A stretch of DNA of 64,000 nt from Mytilisepta virgata (GCA_028015205.1 JAPWFG010000015.1:1860001-1924000), one strand, 5' to 3'; counted from the first letter of the stretch, positions 55,001 to 57,844 are shown. Program-made: numbers and translations. Notes: generated by a model from the sequence alone, not told the origin.

Positions 55001-57473
55001 GTCAAACTTGATCTGTAGCTCATCATTATAAGCTCACATACCAAAAATAAGATTTTTTTTATATAAGGGTTTGCTAAAAATAAATCCGGAAAACTATCAT
55101 GTTGGAAATAATTTTCTATTTTCAAGGACAATAACTCTCATTATAATTATCCGATTTGATGTTTAGCTCGTCATTATAAGCCCACATAACAAAAATAAGA
55201 TAATGGTTTGCAAAAAAAGTCCAAAAATCTATTATTTTGTAAATAATTCCTATTTCCAAGGGCAATAACTCTCATAATAATTGTCCTATCAGCGTGAACC
55301 TCAAACTTGATTTGTAACTCATCATTATAAGCTTACATACCAAAAATAAGATCAGTTGGTTAAATCATTGTAAATGGTTTCTGAAAGAAGTCCAGAAAAC
55401 TATAGTGTAACTGACAAACAGATGGAGTGCAAACCTATAGTCCCCTGTGGCGTTGCCGGTAGGGGATTAAAAAAAATTCAAATATTATATATTCGAAACT
55501 ATATGACCTAAATCTTCACTAACCTTTCGTTCAGTGTCTCCATGACCTATGAACTCTATTTCTCCAAATGAATCAGTTGGCACAGATACTGTATTATGAT
55601 CAACAGTCCACTGATCGGAATTACTGTTCTGGTAGAGTTTCTTGTGGTCGGCTTTCTTGTGACCACATTTACATAGACAGTCATCACTCAAATTTCTGAA
55701 AACAGTAATATTCATGACCTATATAAAAAGCAAGTATCATAATATCGCAAAGTAGAACTAAATACCTTTGTTATAATGCTTCAACATCAATGAGAGTTTG
55801 TTGAAAAACTGTTAGTATGAACAATACTGTATTTTAAGACATACCTGGGCAAAACTGAAAATGTACAAAAGCTTTTAAAAATATGTGGAAAACCTAACAA
55901 AATAGTCATTATGCCAAGGGCTTTCCTTCTGGCTATTGAATAACCTTTCAACTGGTTGAATAAACTAAATCATTTATGTAATTGTCAAACATGGCGCTGG
56001 TACAAAGGAAAAATTTGCATCTGTTTACAAAGCGCATGTTTTTATACCTTATATATGTGTGTGCCCTTTCTTATAGATCTGACTATTCATATGTAGCCTT
56101 TACATACAGCTCTGACTGTTCATGTGAGGCCTTTACATACAGATCTGACTGTTCGATGTGAGGCCTTTACATACAGATCTGACTGTTCATGCATTGCACT
56201 TACATACAGATCTGACTGTTCGGGTGAGGCCTTTACATACAGATCTGACTATTCACGTGTGGCCTTTACATACAGATCTGATTGTTCATGTGTAGCCTCT
56301 ACAAACAGATCGGACTATTCATGTGAGCCCTTTACATACAAACTGGACTGTTCATGTGTTGCCTTTACATAAGTCTGACTGTTTATGTTAGGCCTTCACA
56401 TAAAGATCTGACCGTTCATGTGTGGCCTTAACATACAGATCTGACTGTTCATGTGTGGCCTTTACATACAGATCTGACTGTTCATTTGAGGCATTAACAT
56501 ACAGATCTGACTGTTCATGTGTTGCCTTTACATACAGATCTGACTGTTCATGTGTGGCCCTTACATACTGATCTGACTGATCTGTGAGGCCTCTACATAC
56601 AATTCTGACTGATCATGTGTGGCCTTAATATATAAAGATCCAACTGTTTATTTTAGATCCGACTATTCACGTGTGGCCTTTACCTACAGATCCGACTGTT
56701 CATGTGTGGCCTTTACATACAGATCTGAACGTTATGTTACATACATATCCGACTGTTCATGTGTGGCCTCTACATACATATCTGACTGTTCATGTGAGGC
56801 CTTTACATACAGATCTGACTGTTCATGTGTGACCTTTACATACAGATCTGACTGTTCATGTGAGGCCTTTACATACAGATCTGACTGTTCATGTGTGACC
56901 TCTACATACAGATCTGACTGTTCATGTGTGGCCTCTACATACATATCTGACTGTTCATGTGAGGCCTTTACATACAGATCTGACTGTTCATGTGTGACCT
57001 TTACATACAGATCTGATTGTTCATGTGTTTCATTTATATCTGACTGTTCATGTATATATGTTAATATGACAATGTTCCTGTACATTGTGCCTGTATTGTC
57101 AAGAAATGCAAATGAGAAAATTATATTAATTCTATGGATTGGCCAGCCAAAAGTAAAAACATAAAATTAATATAAAATTTTGGCTTGAACTTAGAAGGAA
57201 GTTGAAATGTGTCAAAATACAGAAAAAGTTTTATTACCAATTAGCAGAAGCAGCAAAATGATGGGGAAAACATTTGTTGATTATATGCACCAATTAAGTA
57301 CTCAGAGTATTCTGAGATTATTTATATTGAAGGTATGATATTAATATTACATGCTCAAGTTTATTCACTACAAATTATGGAACTTACTCATTAGGGTTAT
57401 TCCTGACAAAAATCTGACATGATCTCATTCTTATATTGTTCTTTATCCATCTTGCTTCAGGATTCATATCATC
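9916..57473 (-). CDS. TRPM2: TRPM2-like cation channel with C-terminal NUDT9-like Nudix domain (34 recognised exons)
   Basis: Thirty-four minus-strand exons join in one frame: 4,923 nt, 1,640 residues plus TGA, counted from the first recognised exon; the true N-terminus may add a little. Human TRPM2 is about 1,500 residues. Domains by approximate residue: TRPM homology region 1-840, S1-S6 and pore 855-1140, TRP helix 1141-1190, coiled coil 1285-1320, NUDT9-like domain 1365-1640. Signature motifs include [88 protein letters not shown] and [10 protein letters not shown]. The family forms tetrameric Ca2+-permeable channels in plasma membrane or lysosome, opened by ADP-ribose plus Ca2+. The Nudix domain separates it from TRPM1/3 (no enzyme domain) and TRPM6/7 (alpha-kinase). 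Ligand and enzyme activity here are inferred. Exon boundaries come from splice consensus plus frame, without transcript data. Confidence 0.95.
10300..10412 (+). repeat. Dispersed repeat, copy 1 (second at 35788-35890)
   Basis: Shares more than 100 bp with 35788-35890, including ACTAAGGGTTCATTCCTTGT and TTGGCTTCCT. Function unknown. Confidence 0.75.
10574..10800 (+). repeat. Direct repeat, copy 1 of a 225-bp pair
   Basis: Near-identical to 11314-11535, 740 bp away. It contains palindromic TTGCACAATACTGTGCAA twice and ends in a C-run then an A-run. Confidence 0.85.
11020..11068. repeat. Poly-C tracts (13 and 20 C)
   Basis: C13 at 11020-11032 and C20 at 11049-11068, with further C-runs nearby. 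On the gene strand these are G-runs in the last intron, giving strong quadruplex potential. Confidence 0.9.
11314..11535 (+). repeat. Direct repeat, copy 2 of a 225-bp pair
   Basis: Partner of 10574-10800. Both lie in the last TRPM2-like intron (exon 33-34), so this is either a segmental duplication or two copies of one element. Confidence 0.85.
11573..12356 (+). mobile_element. Pearl-like element with tandem units of about 140 bp and terminal hairpin
   Basis: Repeated units (ATAAACCTTGTGTTTAAATT, TAAACTGTTGGGACCAAA) lead to an ACG-rich microsatellite (CGGACGACGACGCC). The end is a hairpin with ACGACCGCAAAA/TTTTGCGGTCGT arms followed by ATAAAAA. The left boundary is uncertain. Confidence 0.65.
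12521..12675. mobile_element. Short TIR element (MITE)
   Basis: ACAGTCAAACCTG at the left is matched by inverted CAGGTTTGACTGT at the right, 155 bp in all. The MITE interrupted by the SINE at 39056 begins with the related GGTCAAACCTACTTTAAAGG. Confidence 0.75.
12676..13617. other. AT-rich part of intron 33, nothing recognised
   Basis: I see no exon, repeat family or RNA gene here. Long AAAGA-rich purine runs occur near 13280-13380. Confidence 0.4.
13618..13731 (-). CDS. TRPM2: TRPM2-like exon 33 (NUDT9-like domain)
   Basis: 114 nt, phase 0/0. [20 protein letters not shown] is nearly identical to NUDT9 ([18 protein letters not shown]), the ADP-ribose-contacting loop. Confidence 0.96.
14219..14362 (-). 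CDS. TRPM2: TRPM2-like exon 32 (Nudix box)
   Basis: 144 nt, phase 0/0, acceptor TGCCAG, donor GTATGT. It holds the Nudix helix [20 protein letters not shown] followed by ALGDL. Against Gx5Ex7REUxEExGU, the first Glu is Gln and the Arg is Ala, while Glu-Phe-x-Glu-Glu is kept. Human NUDT9 has REFGEE; human TRPM2 lost the glutamates (ILRQE) but kept the Arg. Confidence 0.95.
14925..15196 (+). mobile_element. Pearl-like short element, copy 1
   Basis: Starts ACTAGATGTACT, then the palindrome GTGAGC aaa GCTCAC. One core unit (CCATTGAGCGGTCTAGGATG), a GACAGACAGACCGACGG microsatellite and an end hairpin (ATACCCCCC...GGGGGTAT) then AAAAA. About 90% like 53478-53738 by eye. Confidence 0.8.
15283..16096 (+). 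mobile_element. Hairpin-ended repeat (pearl-like), 'agctcac' subfamily
   Basis: Repeated modules (GGCGGCCATCTTGATTAACA, AAGTTTGGTTCCAATTGG) end in a hairpin: AGCTCACTTGACCC ttt GGGTCAGGTGAGCT, then AAAAA. Same subfamily as 34176-35130 and 36129-38096. The left end is not clearly defined. Confidence 0.7.
16213..16318 (-). CDS. TRPM2: TRPM2-like exon 31 (NUDT9-like domain)
   Basis: 106 nt. It encodes [20 protein letters not shown], the strand before the Nudix box. Two overlapping donors exist (GTGTAA and GTAAGT). Only GTAAGT keeps frame with exon 32 and yields LPGGMVEP as in NUDT9, so the end is set at 16213. Confidence 0.93.
17041..17238 (-). CDS. TRPM2: TRPM2-like exon 30 (NUDT9-like domain core)
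   Basis: 198 nt, acceptor TTAACAG, donor GTATCA. It encodes [20 protein letters not shown], then [13 protein letters not shown]. This is close to human NUDT9 ([26 protein letters not shown]) and closer to the active hydrolase than human TRPM2 is here. Confidence 0.96.
17397..17560. mobile_element. Decayed relative of the Harbinger-like MITE at 8773
   Basis: AAGCCACACCCAATTGATTT and the GTTCATTTGATTTTTTATGG stretch parallel the left end of the 8773 element. The right end is unclear. Confidence 0.4.
17640..18760. mobile_element. Dispersed element (family of 51765-52045), split by a solo LTR
   Basis: Left part (GCAGAAAACCCGATAATATA, TTCTGTACATTTTAGTCG) and right part (TCACATTGTGACGTCGCT in about four tandem 40-bp copies, then GAGCGGCTGAGCAGGGTGAT) together match the uninterrupted copy at 51765-52045. 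The insert between them is the LTR at 17886-18485. Confidence 0.75.
17886..18485 (+). mobile_element. Solo LTR of an LTR retrotransposon (600 bp)
   Basis: Begins TGTTA and ends TAACA, flanked by the 4-bp direct repeat GCAT (17882-17885 and 18486-18489). Internal TATATATA (near 18135) and AATAAA (near 18410) fit LTR promoter and polyadenylation signals. No internal region or second LTR is present in the window. It sits in the exon 29-30 intron. Confidence 0.8.
19092..19180 (-). CDS. TRPM2: TRPM2-like exon 29 (NUDT9-like domain)
   Basis: 89 nt, acceptor TTGTTAG, donor [26 protein letters not shown] and WAD follow NUDT9's WP.Y.P..Y.........WADP pattern. Confidence 0.93.
20593..20750 (-). CDS. 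TRPM2: TRPM2-like exon 28 (start of NUDT9-like domain)
   Basis: 158 nt, acceptor CTTCAG, donor GTAAGT. A basic linker (KKKKRQR, possible nuclear-type or phosphoinositide contact, inference) leads into [20 protein letters not shown], matching the YPGS..KRFPV.....W start of NUDT9 and TRPM2 NUDT9-H. Confidence 0.93.
20950..21159. mobile_element. 210-bp MITE with perfect 25-bp terminal inverted repeats
   Basis: Both ends read TACTGTAAATTCAGAAATTA inward and continue TTGCG, without mismatch. TA ends suggest a Tc1/mariner-type source. The interior is rich in TCGCAA/TTGCGA. It lies in the exon 27-28 intron. Confidence 0.9.
21726..21831 (-). CDS. TRPM2: TRPM2-like exon 27 (coiled coil)
   Basis: 106 nt, acceptor TTTACAG, donor [24 protein letters not shown] parallels the human TRPM2 coiled-coil end (ALHWIV..L). 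This helix assembles the tetramer. Confidence 0.9.
22208..22352 (-). CDS. TRPM2: TRPM2-like exon 26
   Basis: 145 nt, acceptor TTTGTAG, donor GTTGTT. A Pro/Val-rich linker ([15 protein letters not shown]), then [14 protein letters not shown], the beginning of the C-terminal coiled coil. Confidence 0.9.
22461..22862 (-). mobile_element. TTAA-flanked MITE, copy 3
   Basis: The longest copy (402 bp), with both ends present (TTAAGGATG...GCATCCTTAA). It lies in the intron between exons 25 and 26. Confidence 0.85.
23131..23257 (-). CDS. TRPM2: TRPM2-like exon 25
   Basis: 127 nt, acceptor TTTCCAG, donor GTAAAA. A charged helical segment ([20 protein letters not shown]) equivalent to the rib/connecting helix after the TRP domain in TRPM structures. 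Confidence 0.9.
23625..23818 (-). CDS. TRPM2: TRPM2-like exon 24 (TRP helix)
   Basis: 194 nt, acceptor TTAACAG, donor GTAAGT. It encodes [20 protein letters not shown] and [14 protein letters not shown], the TRP helix (WKFQR....EY..RP..PPP) and following amphipathic segment, then a Cys-rich stretch ([11 protein letters not shown]) that could be lipidated or bind metal (inference). Confidence 0.94.
24240..24890 (+). repeat. Intronic repeat, copy 1 of a pair flanking the pore exons
   Basis: Shares blocks in order with 26310-26745: CTGAAGTTTGTTCAA, GCCATATACAAGTTGGT, CTAATTAACA, TTTTCAATGGTA, TTTGACTTTTC and GAGCTA...GAAGTTCA. Confidence 0.65.
24960..25119 (-). CDS. TRPM2: TRPM2-like exon 23 (pore loop and S6)
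   Basis: 160 nt, acceptor TTTGCAG, donor GTATGT. It encodes an extracellular loop with two Cys (ECSFNP...KPRCP), consistent with the family's pore-loop disulfide, then S6 ([16 protein letters not shown]), the most diagnostic TRPM helix. Confidence 0.96.
25361..25479 (+). repeat. Tandem duplication of a 59-bp unit
   Basis: Two copies of a unit with TTTGATTTGATGGTTGCAAA and GCCAGTAAATT, differing at a few bases, about 46 bp past the exon 22 donor. Confidence 0.85.
25526..25700 (-). CDS. TRPM2: TRPM2-like exon 22 (S5 and pore helix/filter)
   Basis: 175 nt, acceptor TTTTCAG, donor GTAAGT. It encodes S5 ([20 protein letters not shown]) and the pore helix and filter ([16 protein letters not shown]). 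Human TRPM2 reads FGQIPGYID at the filter. The YGE form resembles TRPM6/7-type filters, and further Glu residues follow. A fold-back element begins 40 bases upstream of this exon (25740). Confidence 0.95.
25740..25898. mobile_element. Fold-back element (long imperfect hairpin)
   Basis: CAATGAG at the left pairs with CTCATTG at the right. The arms contain AGAGTGAGTTAT, CTAACCAATGTAG and AAGGGAGATAAT, so almost all 159 bp can fold. It begins 40 bp upstream of exon 22. Confidence 0.88.
26310..26745 (+). repeat. Intronic repeat, copy 2 of a pair flanking the pore exons
   Basis: Partner of 24240-24890, same orientation, with exons 22 and 23 between them. Unequal exchange between the copies would delete the pore exons (inference). 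Confidence 0.65.
26849..27103 (-). CDS. TRPM2: TRPM2-like exon 21 (S3-S4 and S4-S5 linker)
   Basis: 255 nt, phase 0/0. It encodes [20 protein letters not shown] (S3), [20 protein letters not shown] (S4) and [12 protein letters not shown] (S4-S5 linker). N and D of WNVVD match the human TRPM2 Ca2+ ligands Asn869 and Asp872. Confidence 0.96.
27650..27712 (+). repeat. 18-bp tandem repeat (about 3 copies)
   Basis: Unit GTTAAATATCCACATTAT repeated, then a partial unit, in the exon 20-21 intron. Confidence 0.85.
28385..28475 (+). mobile_element. SINE family B tail fragment
   Basis: CGTCCTGATATGCACCTGGC and AATTCATCCATCC match the reverse complement of the tail of the SINEs at 39056 and 40666. The head is missing. 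Confidence 0.7.
28821..28910 (-). CDS. TRPM2: TRPM2-like exon 20 (S2-S3 linker)
   Basis: 90 nt, phase 0/0, acceptor CATGCAG, donor GTAAAC. It encodes [10 protein letters not shown] then a Ser/Thr-rich tail ([11 protein letters not shown]). It lengthens the cytosolic S2-S3 linker and could be skipped without a frameshift. Support is splice sites, frame and position. Confidence 0.8.
29161..29317. mobile_element. Short MITE related to 20950-21159
   Basis: CACTGTAAATTTAGAAATTG at the left and inverted AATTTACAGTG at the right resemble the 210-bp element's termini, with mutations. Confidence 0.6.
29426..29835 (-). mobile_element. TTAA-flanked MITE, copy 4 (right end decayed)
   Basis: Left terminus TTAAGGATGATCGCTGG is intact with a 10-bp local duplication just inside. 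The right terminus has mutated. It lies in the exon 19-20 intron. Confidence 0.75.
29836..31040. other. Intron 19 stretch, nothing recognised
   Basis: I see no exon. A 111-codon minus frame at 29855-30190 has no motif and no convincing splice sites. Confidence 0.35.
31045..31455. repeat. Imperfect CACATGTG/ACACGCATG-rich repeat array
   Basis: About 400 bp of alternating purine-pyrimidine sequence built from CATGTGACACATG-like words, many of them palindromic. It has no fixed period by eye. Located in the exon 19-20 intron. Confidence 0.85.
31944..32072 (-). CDS. TRPM2: TRPM2-like exon 19 (S1-S2)
   Basis: 129 nt, phase 0/0. It encodes the rest of S1 ([13 protein letters not shown]) and S2 ([18 protein letters not shown]). 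The E and Q of the final EIRQ match the human TRPM2 Ca2+ ligands Glu843 and Gln846. Confidence 0.95.
32713..32806 (-). CDS. TRPM2: TRPM2-like exon 18 (pre-S1 and start of S1)
   Basis: 94 nt, acceptor ATTTCAG, donor GTAAGG. It encodes [18 protein letters not shown], the highly conserved TRPM entry into transmembrane helix S1. Confidence 0.95.
32956..33870. mobile_element. TIR DNA transposon remnant, TA flanks
   Basis: CCGTATTTTACGGTGTATAG at the left matches the inverted CCGTAAAATACGG-containing right end, with TA on both sides. Subterminal TCGACCTATACGG motifs recur at both ends. About 915 bp. No recognisable transposase, though a frame at 33520-33873 starts inside. It lies in the exon 17-18 intron. 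Confidence 0.82.
34176..35130 (+). mobile_element. Pearl-like element, 'agctcac' subfamily, right end missing
   Basis: Starts ACTAGAGGCTCCCAGGAGCC (palindromic). It continues with modules like those at 15283 and 36129 (CAGCCATCTTGGTTGATCG, GGACCATTCCACCAAAGTTT). No end hairpin. Confidence 0.7.
35165..35332 (-). mobile_element. SINE family A, truncated
   Basis: Right part GACCACTCGGCCACCGAGGC and GAACTCACAACC-like box-B complement match other copies. The tail half is missing. It lies just upstream of exon 17's neighbourhood. Confidence 0.75.
35421..35485 (-). CDS. TRPM2: TRPM2-like exon 17 (short pre-S1 exon)
   Basis: 65 nt, acceptor ATTTCAG, donor GTATGT. It encodes [18 protein letters not shown], which I do not recognise. 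It is accepted because good splice sites flank it and because its phases are exactly those needed to join exon 16 (phase 0) to exon 18 (one base needed); without it the frame breaks. Confidence 0.75.
35788..35890 (+). repeat. Dispersed repeat, copy 2 (first at 10300-10412)
   Basis: See 10300-10412. Same order and orientation. Confidence 0.75.
36129..38096 (+). mobile_element. Long pearl-like element, 'agctcac' subfamily
   Basis: Starts ACTAGAGGCTCTAAAGAGCC. It holds about ten modules of 150-190 bp, each with GCAGCCATNTTGGATGG-like and AAGGACCATTCCACCAAAGT-like words. The end has a GACGACGACGACGGACGC microsatellite and the hairpin AGCTCACATGGCC tttta GGCCAGGTGAGCT then AAAAA. Complete at both ends. 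The longest element in the window. Confidence 0.85.
39056..39412 (-). mobile_element. tRNA-derived SINE (family B) nested in a MITE
   Basis: Flanked by perfect 13-bp duplications CCTACTTTAAAGG (39043-39055, 39413-39425). On the minus strand the head has GGTCTCGTGGTAGCG (box A region) and GGTTTGATCCC (box B). The tail is AACAATAATTCATCCATCC. The interrupted target resembles the MITE at 12521. Confidence 0.92.
39629..40165 (+). repeat. 49-bp tandem repeat, about 11 copies
   Basis: Unit contains TTCTCACATTAATCCTCAAC and TTGTCCCACATACATGTATT. Units differ at only a few positions, so the array is young or homogenised. It lies in the exon 16-17 intron. Confidence 0.95.
40470..40592 (-). CDS. TRPM2: TRPM2-like exon 16
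   Basis: 123 nt, phase 0/0, acceptor TTTACAG, donor GTTTGT. It encodes [20 protein letters not shown] (the L.LLPP.L motif of TRPM) followed by a polar pre-S1 linker. Confidence 0.88.
40666..41026 (-). mobile_element. tRNA-derived SINE (family B)
   Basis: Flanked by perfect 11-bp duplications AAAGAAATAAG (40655-40665, 41027-41037). Same structure as 39056-39412. It ends 115 bp from exon 15. Confidence 0.92.
41141..41366 (-). CDS. TRPM2: TRPM2-like exon 15
   Basis: 226 nt, acceptor TTTTCAG, donor GTAAGT. It encodes [20 protein letters not shown], then [20 protein letters not shown], matching the family's KAQ.LL.REL..W and CQ.LL...WMG.L signatures. A SINE sits just past the donor (40666-41026). 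Confidence 0.95.
41833..42066 (+). mobile_element. tRNA-derived SINE (family A)
   Basis: Flanked by CAAAACTTAA on both sides (41823-41832, 42067-42076). Head GGGGCCTCAGTGGCTTGG, box B GTGAGTTCGACTCC, tail (CAAA)n. Confidence 0.9.
42642..42742 (-). CDS. TRPM2: TRPM2-like exon 14
   Basis: 101 nt, acceptor TTTACAG, donor GTAAGA. It encodes [20 protein letters not shown], the helix following the FWKQG motif in TRPM proteins. It ends two bases into a codon. Confidence 0.92.
42940..42978. repeat. Degenerate interstitial telomere-like repeat
   Basis: CTAACCCTAACC followed by CCTAAACCCTAGCCCTG is a short run of imperfect CCCTAA units. It may be chance or a repair scar. Confidence 0.5.
43197..43294 (-). 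CDS. TRPM2: TRPM2-like exon 13
   Basis: 98 nt, acceptor TTTTCAG, donor GTAAAG. It encodes [20 protein letters not shown], the conserved LF.WAVL.NR.ELAK.FW.QG motif. Confidence 0.95.
43318..43585 (+). mobile_element. SINE family A, 5'-truncated
   Basis: Starts within the tRNA-like head (TGAGTGGTCTAGGTAGTTTG), has a box-B-like GTTGTGAGTT, and ends (CAAA)n. It lies just downstream of the exon 13 acceptor side. Confidence 0.82.
43819..43963 (-). CDS. TRPM2: TRPM2-like exon 12
   Basis: 145 nt, donor GTCTGT. It encodes [20 protein letters not shown], a TRPM linker helix (VGxLI.DLLG). Two AGs six bases apart (exon start 43963 or 43957) are both in frame, so the product may vary by two residues. 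Confidence 0.88.
44105..44256 (+). repeat. Dispersed mussel-type motif 2
   Basis: Contains AGAGGCCAGCTAAACCCACC and ACACATTCCCCATTTCCATT, which I recall as widespread in mussel sequence. Confidence 0.55.
44577..44888 (-). CDS. TRPM2: TRPM2-like exon 11 (large divergent exon)
   Basis: 312 nt, phase 0/0, 104 residues, acceptor TTTGCAG, donor GTTTGA. It is rich in Cys, His and basic residues ([20 protein letters not shown]) and has no TRPM motif I recognise, although the frame fits both neighbours. This is the variable MHR3/4 linker region. I cannot tell from one genome whether it is lineage-specific or alternatively spliced, but skipping it would keep the frame. Confidence 0.85.
45279..45413 (-). 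CDS. TRPM2: TRPM2-like exon 10
   Basis: 135 nt, phase 0 at both ends, acceptor TTTTAG, donor GTATGC. It encodes [20 protein letters not shown] and [13 protein letters not shown], the TRPM helix pair before the MHR3/4 linker. Confidence 0.94.
45782..46575. mobile_element. TIR element with TACTGTGGATTCATT ends
   Basis: TACTGTGGATTCATT at the left and inverted AATGAATCCACAGTA at the right, 794 bp. Subterminal TTTTCGTGGAT/AAATTCGTGG words occur at both ends. Not coding. Located in the exon 9-10 intron. Confidence 0.82.
46757..46985 (+). repeat. Tandem duplication of about 102-127 bp
   Basis: AATATAGAAAACATTGTGTT and CTGGATTTACAGCTGGTCAT occur twice in order. The second copy has an extra segment of about 27 bp. 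Confidence 0.85.
47090..47190 (-). CDS. TRPM2: TRPM2-like exon 9
   Basis: 101 nt, acceptor GGATAG, donor GTAAAT. It encodes [19 protein letters not shown], one of the most conserved TRPM motifs. Confidence 0.95.
47251..47367 (-). mobile_element. SINE family A, 5'-truncated, with 23-bp duplication
   Basis: AATCGACTGAATG[T]GCATG-type sequence occurs on both sides (47228-47250 and 47368-47390) with one mismatch in 23. Only the 3' half of the SINE is inserted, as expected of incomplete target-primed reverse transcription. Confidence 0.9.
47871..48082 (-). CDS. TRPM2: TRPM2-like exon 8
   Basis: 212 nt, acceptor TTTTCAG, donor GTATAT. It encodes a helical segment with [12 protein letters not shown] and [13 protein letters not shown], matching the start of the ankyrin-like MHR3 helices. 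Confidence 0.92.
48585..48682 (-). CDS. TRPM2: TRPM2-like exon 7
   Basis: 98 nt, acceptor TTTTTAG, donor GTTAGA. It encodes [16 protein letters not shown], continuing the strand-turn-helix (GSGRAAD) that follows exon 6 in the family. It ends two bases into a codon. Confidence 0.92.
48950..49690 (+). mobile_element. Pearl-like element with about three 170-bp units
   Basis: Repeated words (AAAAATTGCTTATATTTGGA, ACAGACCCTCAGAC, AGGCATACT) lead to GACGGCCGGACAGATGGCCG and an end GGGCGTATAAAAATC. The end hairpin is weak. Left boundary approximate. Confidence 0.55.
49793..50887 (+). mobile_element. Pearl-like element with units of about 130 bp, interrupted by a SINE
   Basis: Starts ATCTATTGTAGGCGCCCTTA (also at 52552). 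Units contain AAGAACTATCTATAGACCAA and GGTCTAGGTATTACAGTTGC. The end is a hairpin TCTCGCCT...AGGCGAGA then CAAAAA after a CGCCGCCGCCGG run. A SINE splits the first unit at 49951-50190. Confidence 0.75.
49951..50190 (-). mobile_element. SINE family A nested in a pearl-like element
   Basis: Flanked by GGTCTAGGTATT on both sides (49939-49950, 50191-50202), which is part of the host element's own unit. The tRNA-like head is at the right. Confidence 0.9.
51076..51182 (-). CDS. TRPM2: TRPM2-like exon 6
   Basis: 107 nt, acceptor ATTTTAG, donor GTAAAT. It encodes [19 protein letters not shown] and NNIPIIIVQ, the conserved GGPGT loop and strand of the TRPM N-terminal domain. Confidence 0.94.
51661..51746 (+). 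repeat. 86-bp direct repeat, left copy
   Basis: Matches 52043-52128 with about two differences (TTAGAATATATCACTGCTGT ... ATCATGGGACACTCT). The pair brackets the element at 51765-52045. Confidence 0.9.
51765..52045. mobile_element. Dispersed element, uninterrupted copy (family of 17640-18760)
   Basis: GCAGAAAACCCGATTATCTG, ATTCTGTACATTTTAGTCGC and GAGCAGCTGAGCAGGGTTAT follow in the same order as at 17640-18760. A looser relative lies at 57845-58046. Confidence 0.75.
52043..52128 (+). repeat. 86-bp direct repeat, right copy
   Basis: Partner of 51661-51746. Confidence 0.9.
52273..52468 (-). CDS. TRPM2: TRPM2-like exon 5
   Basis: 196 nt, acceptor ATTTCAG, donor GTAAAG. It encodes [20 protein letters not shown], the TRPM pattern of a conserved [12 protein letters not shown] strand followed by a variable acidic linker (DTGEG). 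Confidence 0.94.
52552..52660 (+). repeat. Left-end fragment of the 49793 element
   Basis: CATCTATTGTAGGCGCCCTT and CCGAGAAATGG match 49793-49830. The rest is absent. Confidence 0.75.
52729..52889 (-). CDS. TRPM2: TRPM2-like exon 4
   Basis: 161 nt, acceptor CATGTAG, donor GTAAAA. It encodes [20 protein letters not shown] and IGVATWGCI, a Rossmann-like glycine-rich strand-loop conserved across TRPM channels. Confidence 0.94.
53478..53738 (+). mobile_element. Pearl-like short element, copy 2
   Basis: Starts ACTAGATGTACTGTGAGCAA, has a GACGGACAGACAGACAGACA run and ends in the ACCCCCC...GGGGGGT hairpin then ATAAAAA. It ends 8 bp from the exon 3 donor, close enough to affect splicing (inference). 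Confidence 0.82.
53746..53926 (-). CDS. TRPM2: TRPM2-like exon 3
   Basis: 181 nt, acceptor TTCCCAG, donor GTTTGT. It reads [10 protein letters not shown], then [14 protein letters not shown], then [16 protein letters not shown], the MHR1/2 fold core that in TRPM2 helps form the N-terminal ADP-ribose pocket. A pearl-like element ends only 8 bases past the donor, at 53738. Confidence 0.93.
54830..55471 (+). mobile_element. Pearl-like element with about three to four 150-bp units
   Basis: Units contain TCATTATAAGCTCACATACC and CAAAAATAAGAT. The right end has ATAGTCCCC...GGGGATTA arms then AAAAAA. It ends about 50 bp from exon 2. Confidence 0.65.
55524..55695 (-). CDS. TRPM2: TRPM2-like exon 2 (CxCGH motif)
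   Basis: 172 nt, acceptor TTTCAG, donor GTTAGT. Residues 29-86 include [12 protein letters not shown] and [15 protein letters not shown], near-universal TRPM N-terminal signatures. It ends in phase 0. Confidence 0.93.
56079..57055. repeat. 33-bp minisatellite, about 29 copies
   Basis: Unit ACATACAGATCTGACTGTTC plus ATGTGNGGCCTTT. The length is divisible by three, so both strands stay open ([11 protein letters not shown] or [11 protein letters not shown] repeats). It lies wholly in the exon 1-2 intron, with variants such as CATATCTGAC interspersed. Confidence 0.95.
57388..57473 (-). CDS. TRPM2: TRPM2-like exon 1 (N-terminal TRPM homology)
   Basis: 86 nt, acceptor TTTTAG, donor GTAAGT, starts phase 0 and ends two bases into a codon. 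It encodes residues 1-28, including ARWIKNN and [10 protein letters not shown], which matches the WI...C..F. motif opening the TRPM N-terminal domain. Confidence 0.85.
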
Positions 57474-57844
57474 CTAAAATAAACATTACATTCCCATTAT
57501 ATGTCAATGCATATAGTCTCTCTGTGACTCTGTGATTGTTAAGCCACAGATACTGAGGTATTATGTTTTAAACAGAGAATAATACATGGCAAAATCTGTA
57601 TCACATGACAAATCAACCTGAGAAACACTAAATATAACTGACAATATAATTGTCAGACCAAAAGGTTTTCTTATAATATCGGCAAATCTTTGGATGAATT
57701 TCTTTCACTTGAAAAACAATCAAATCAAGGGAGATAACTCATAAAAACCACACAATAATAAGTCTACATAAATGTGTAGTTTTCGACTTTTTACTTGTAG
57801 TGAATCTTTTCAGACGAGTGAGTAACAATCTTAATGGAATTTCT

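Noticed and set aside
56124..57164. Long plus- and minus-strand frames with 11-residue repeats
   Set aside because: They are produced by a 33-bp minisatellite whose length is a multiple of three; both strands are open and the block lies in an intron.
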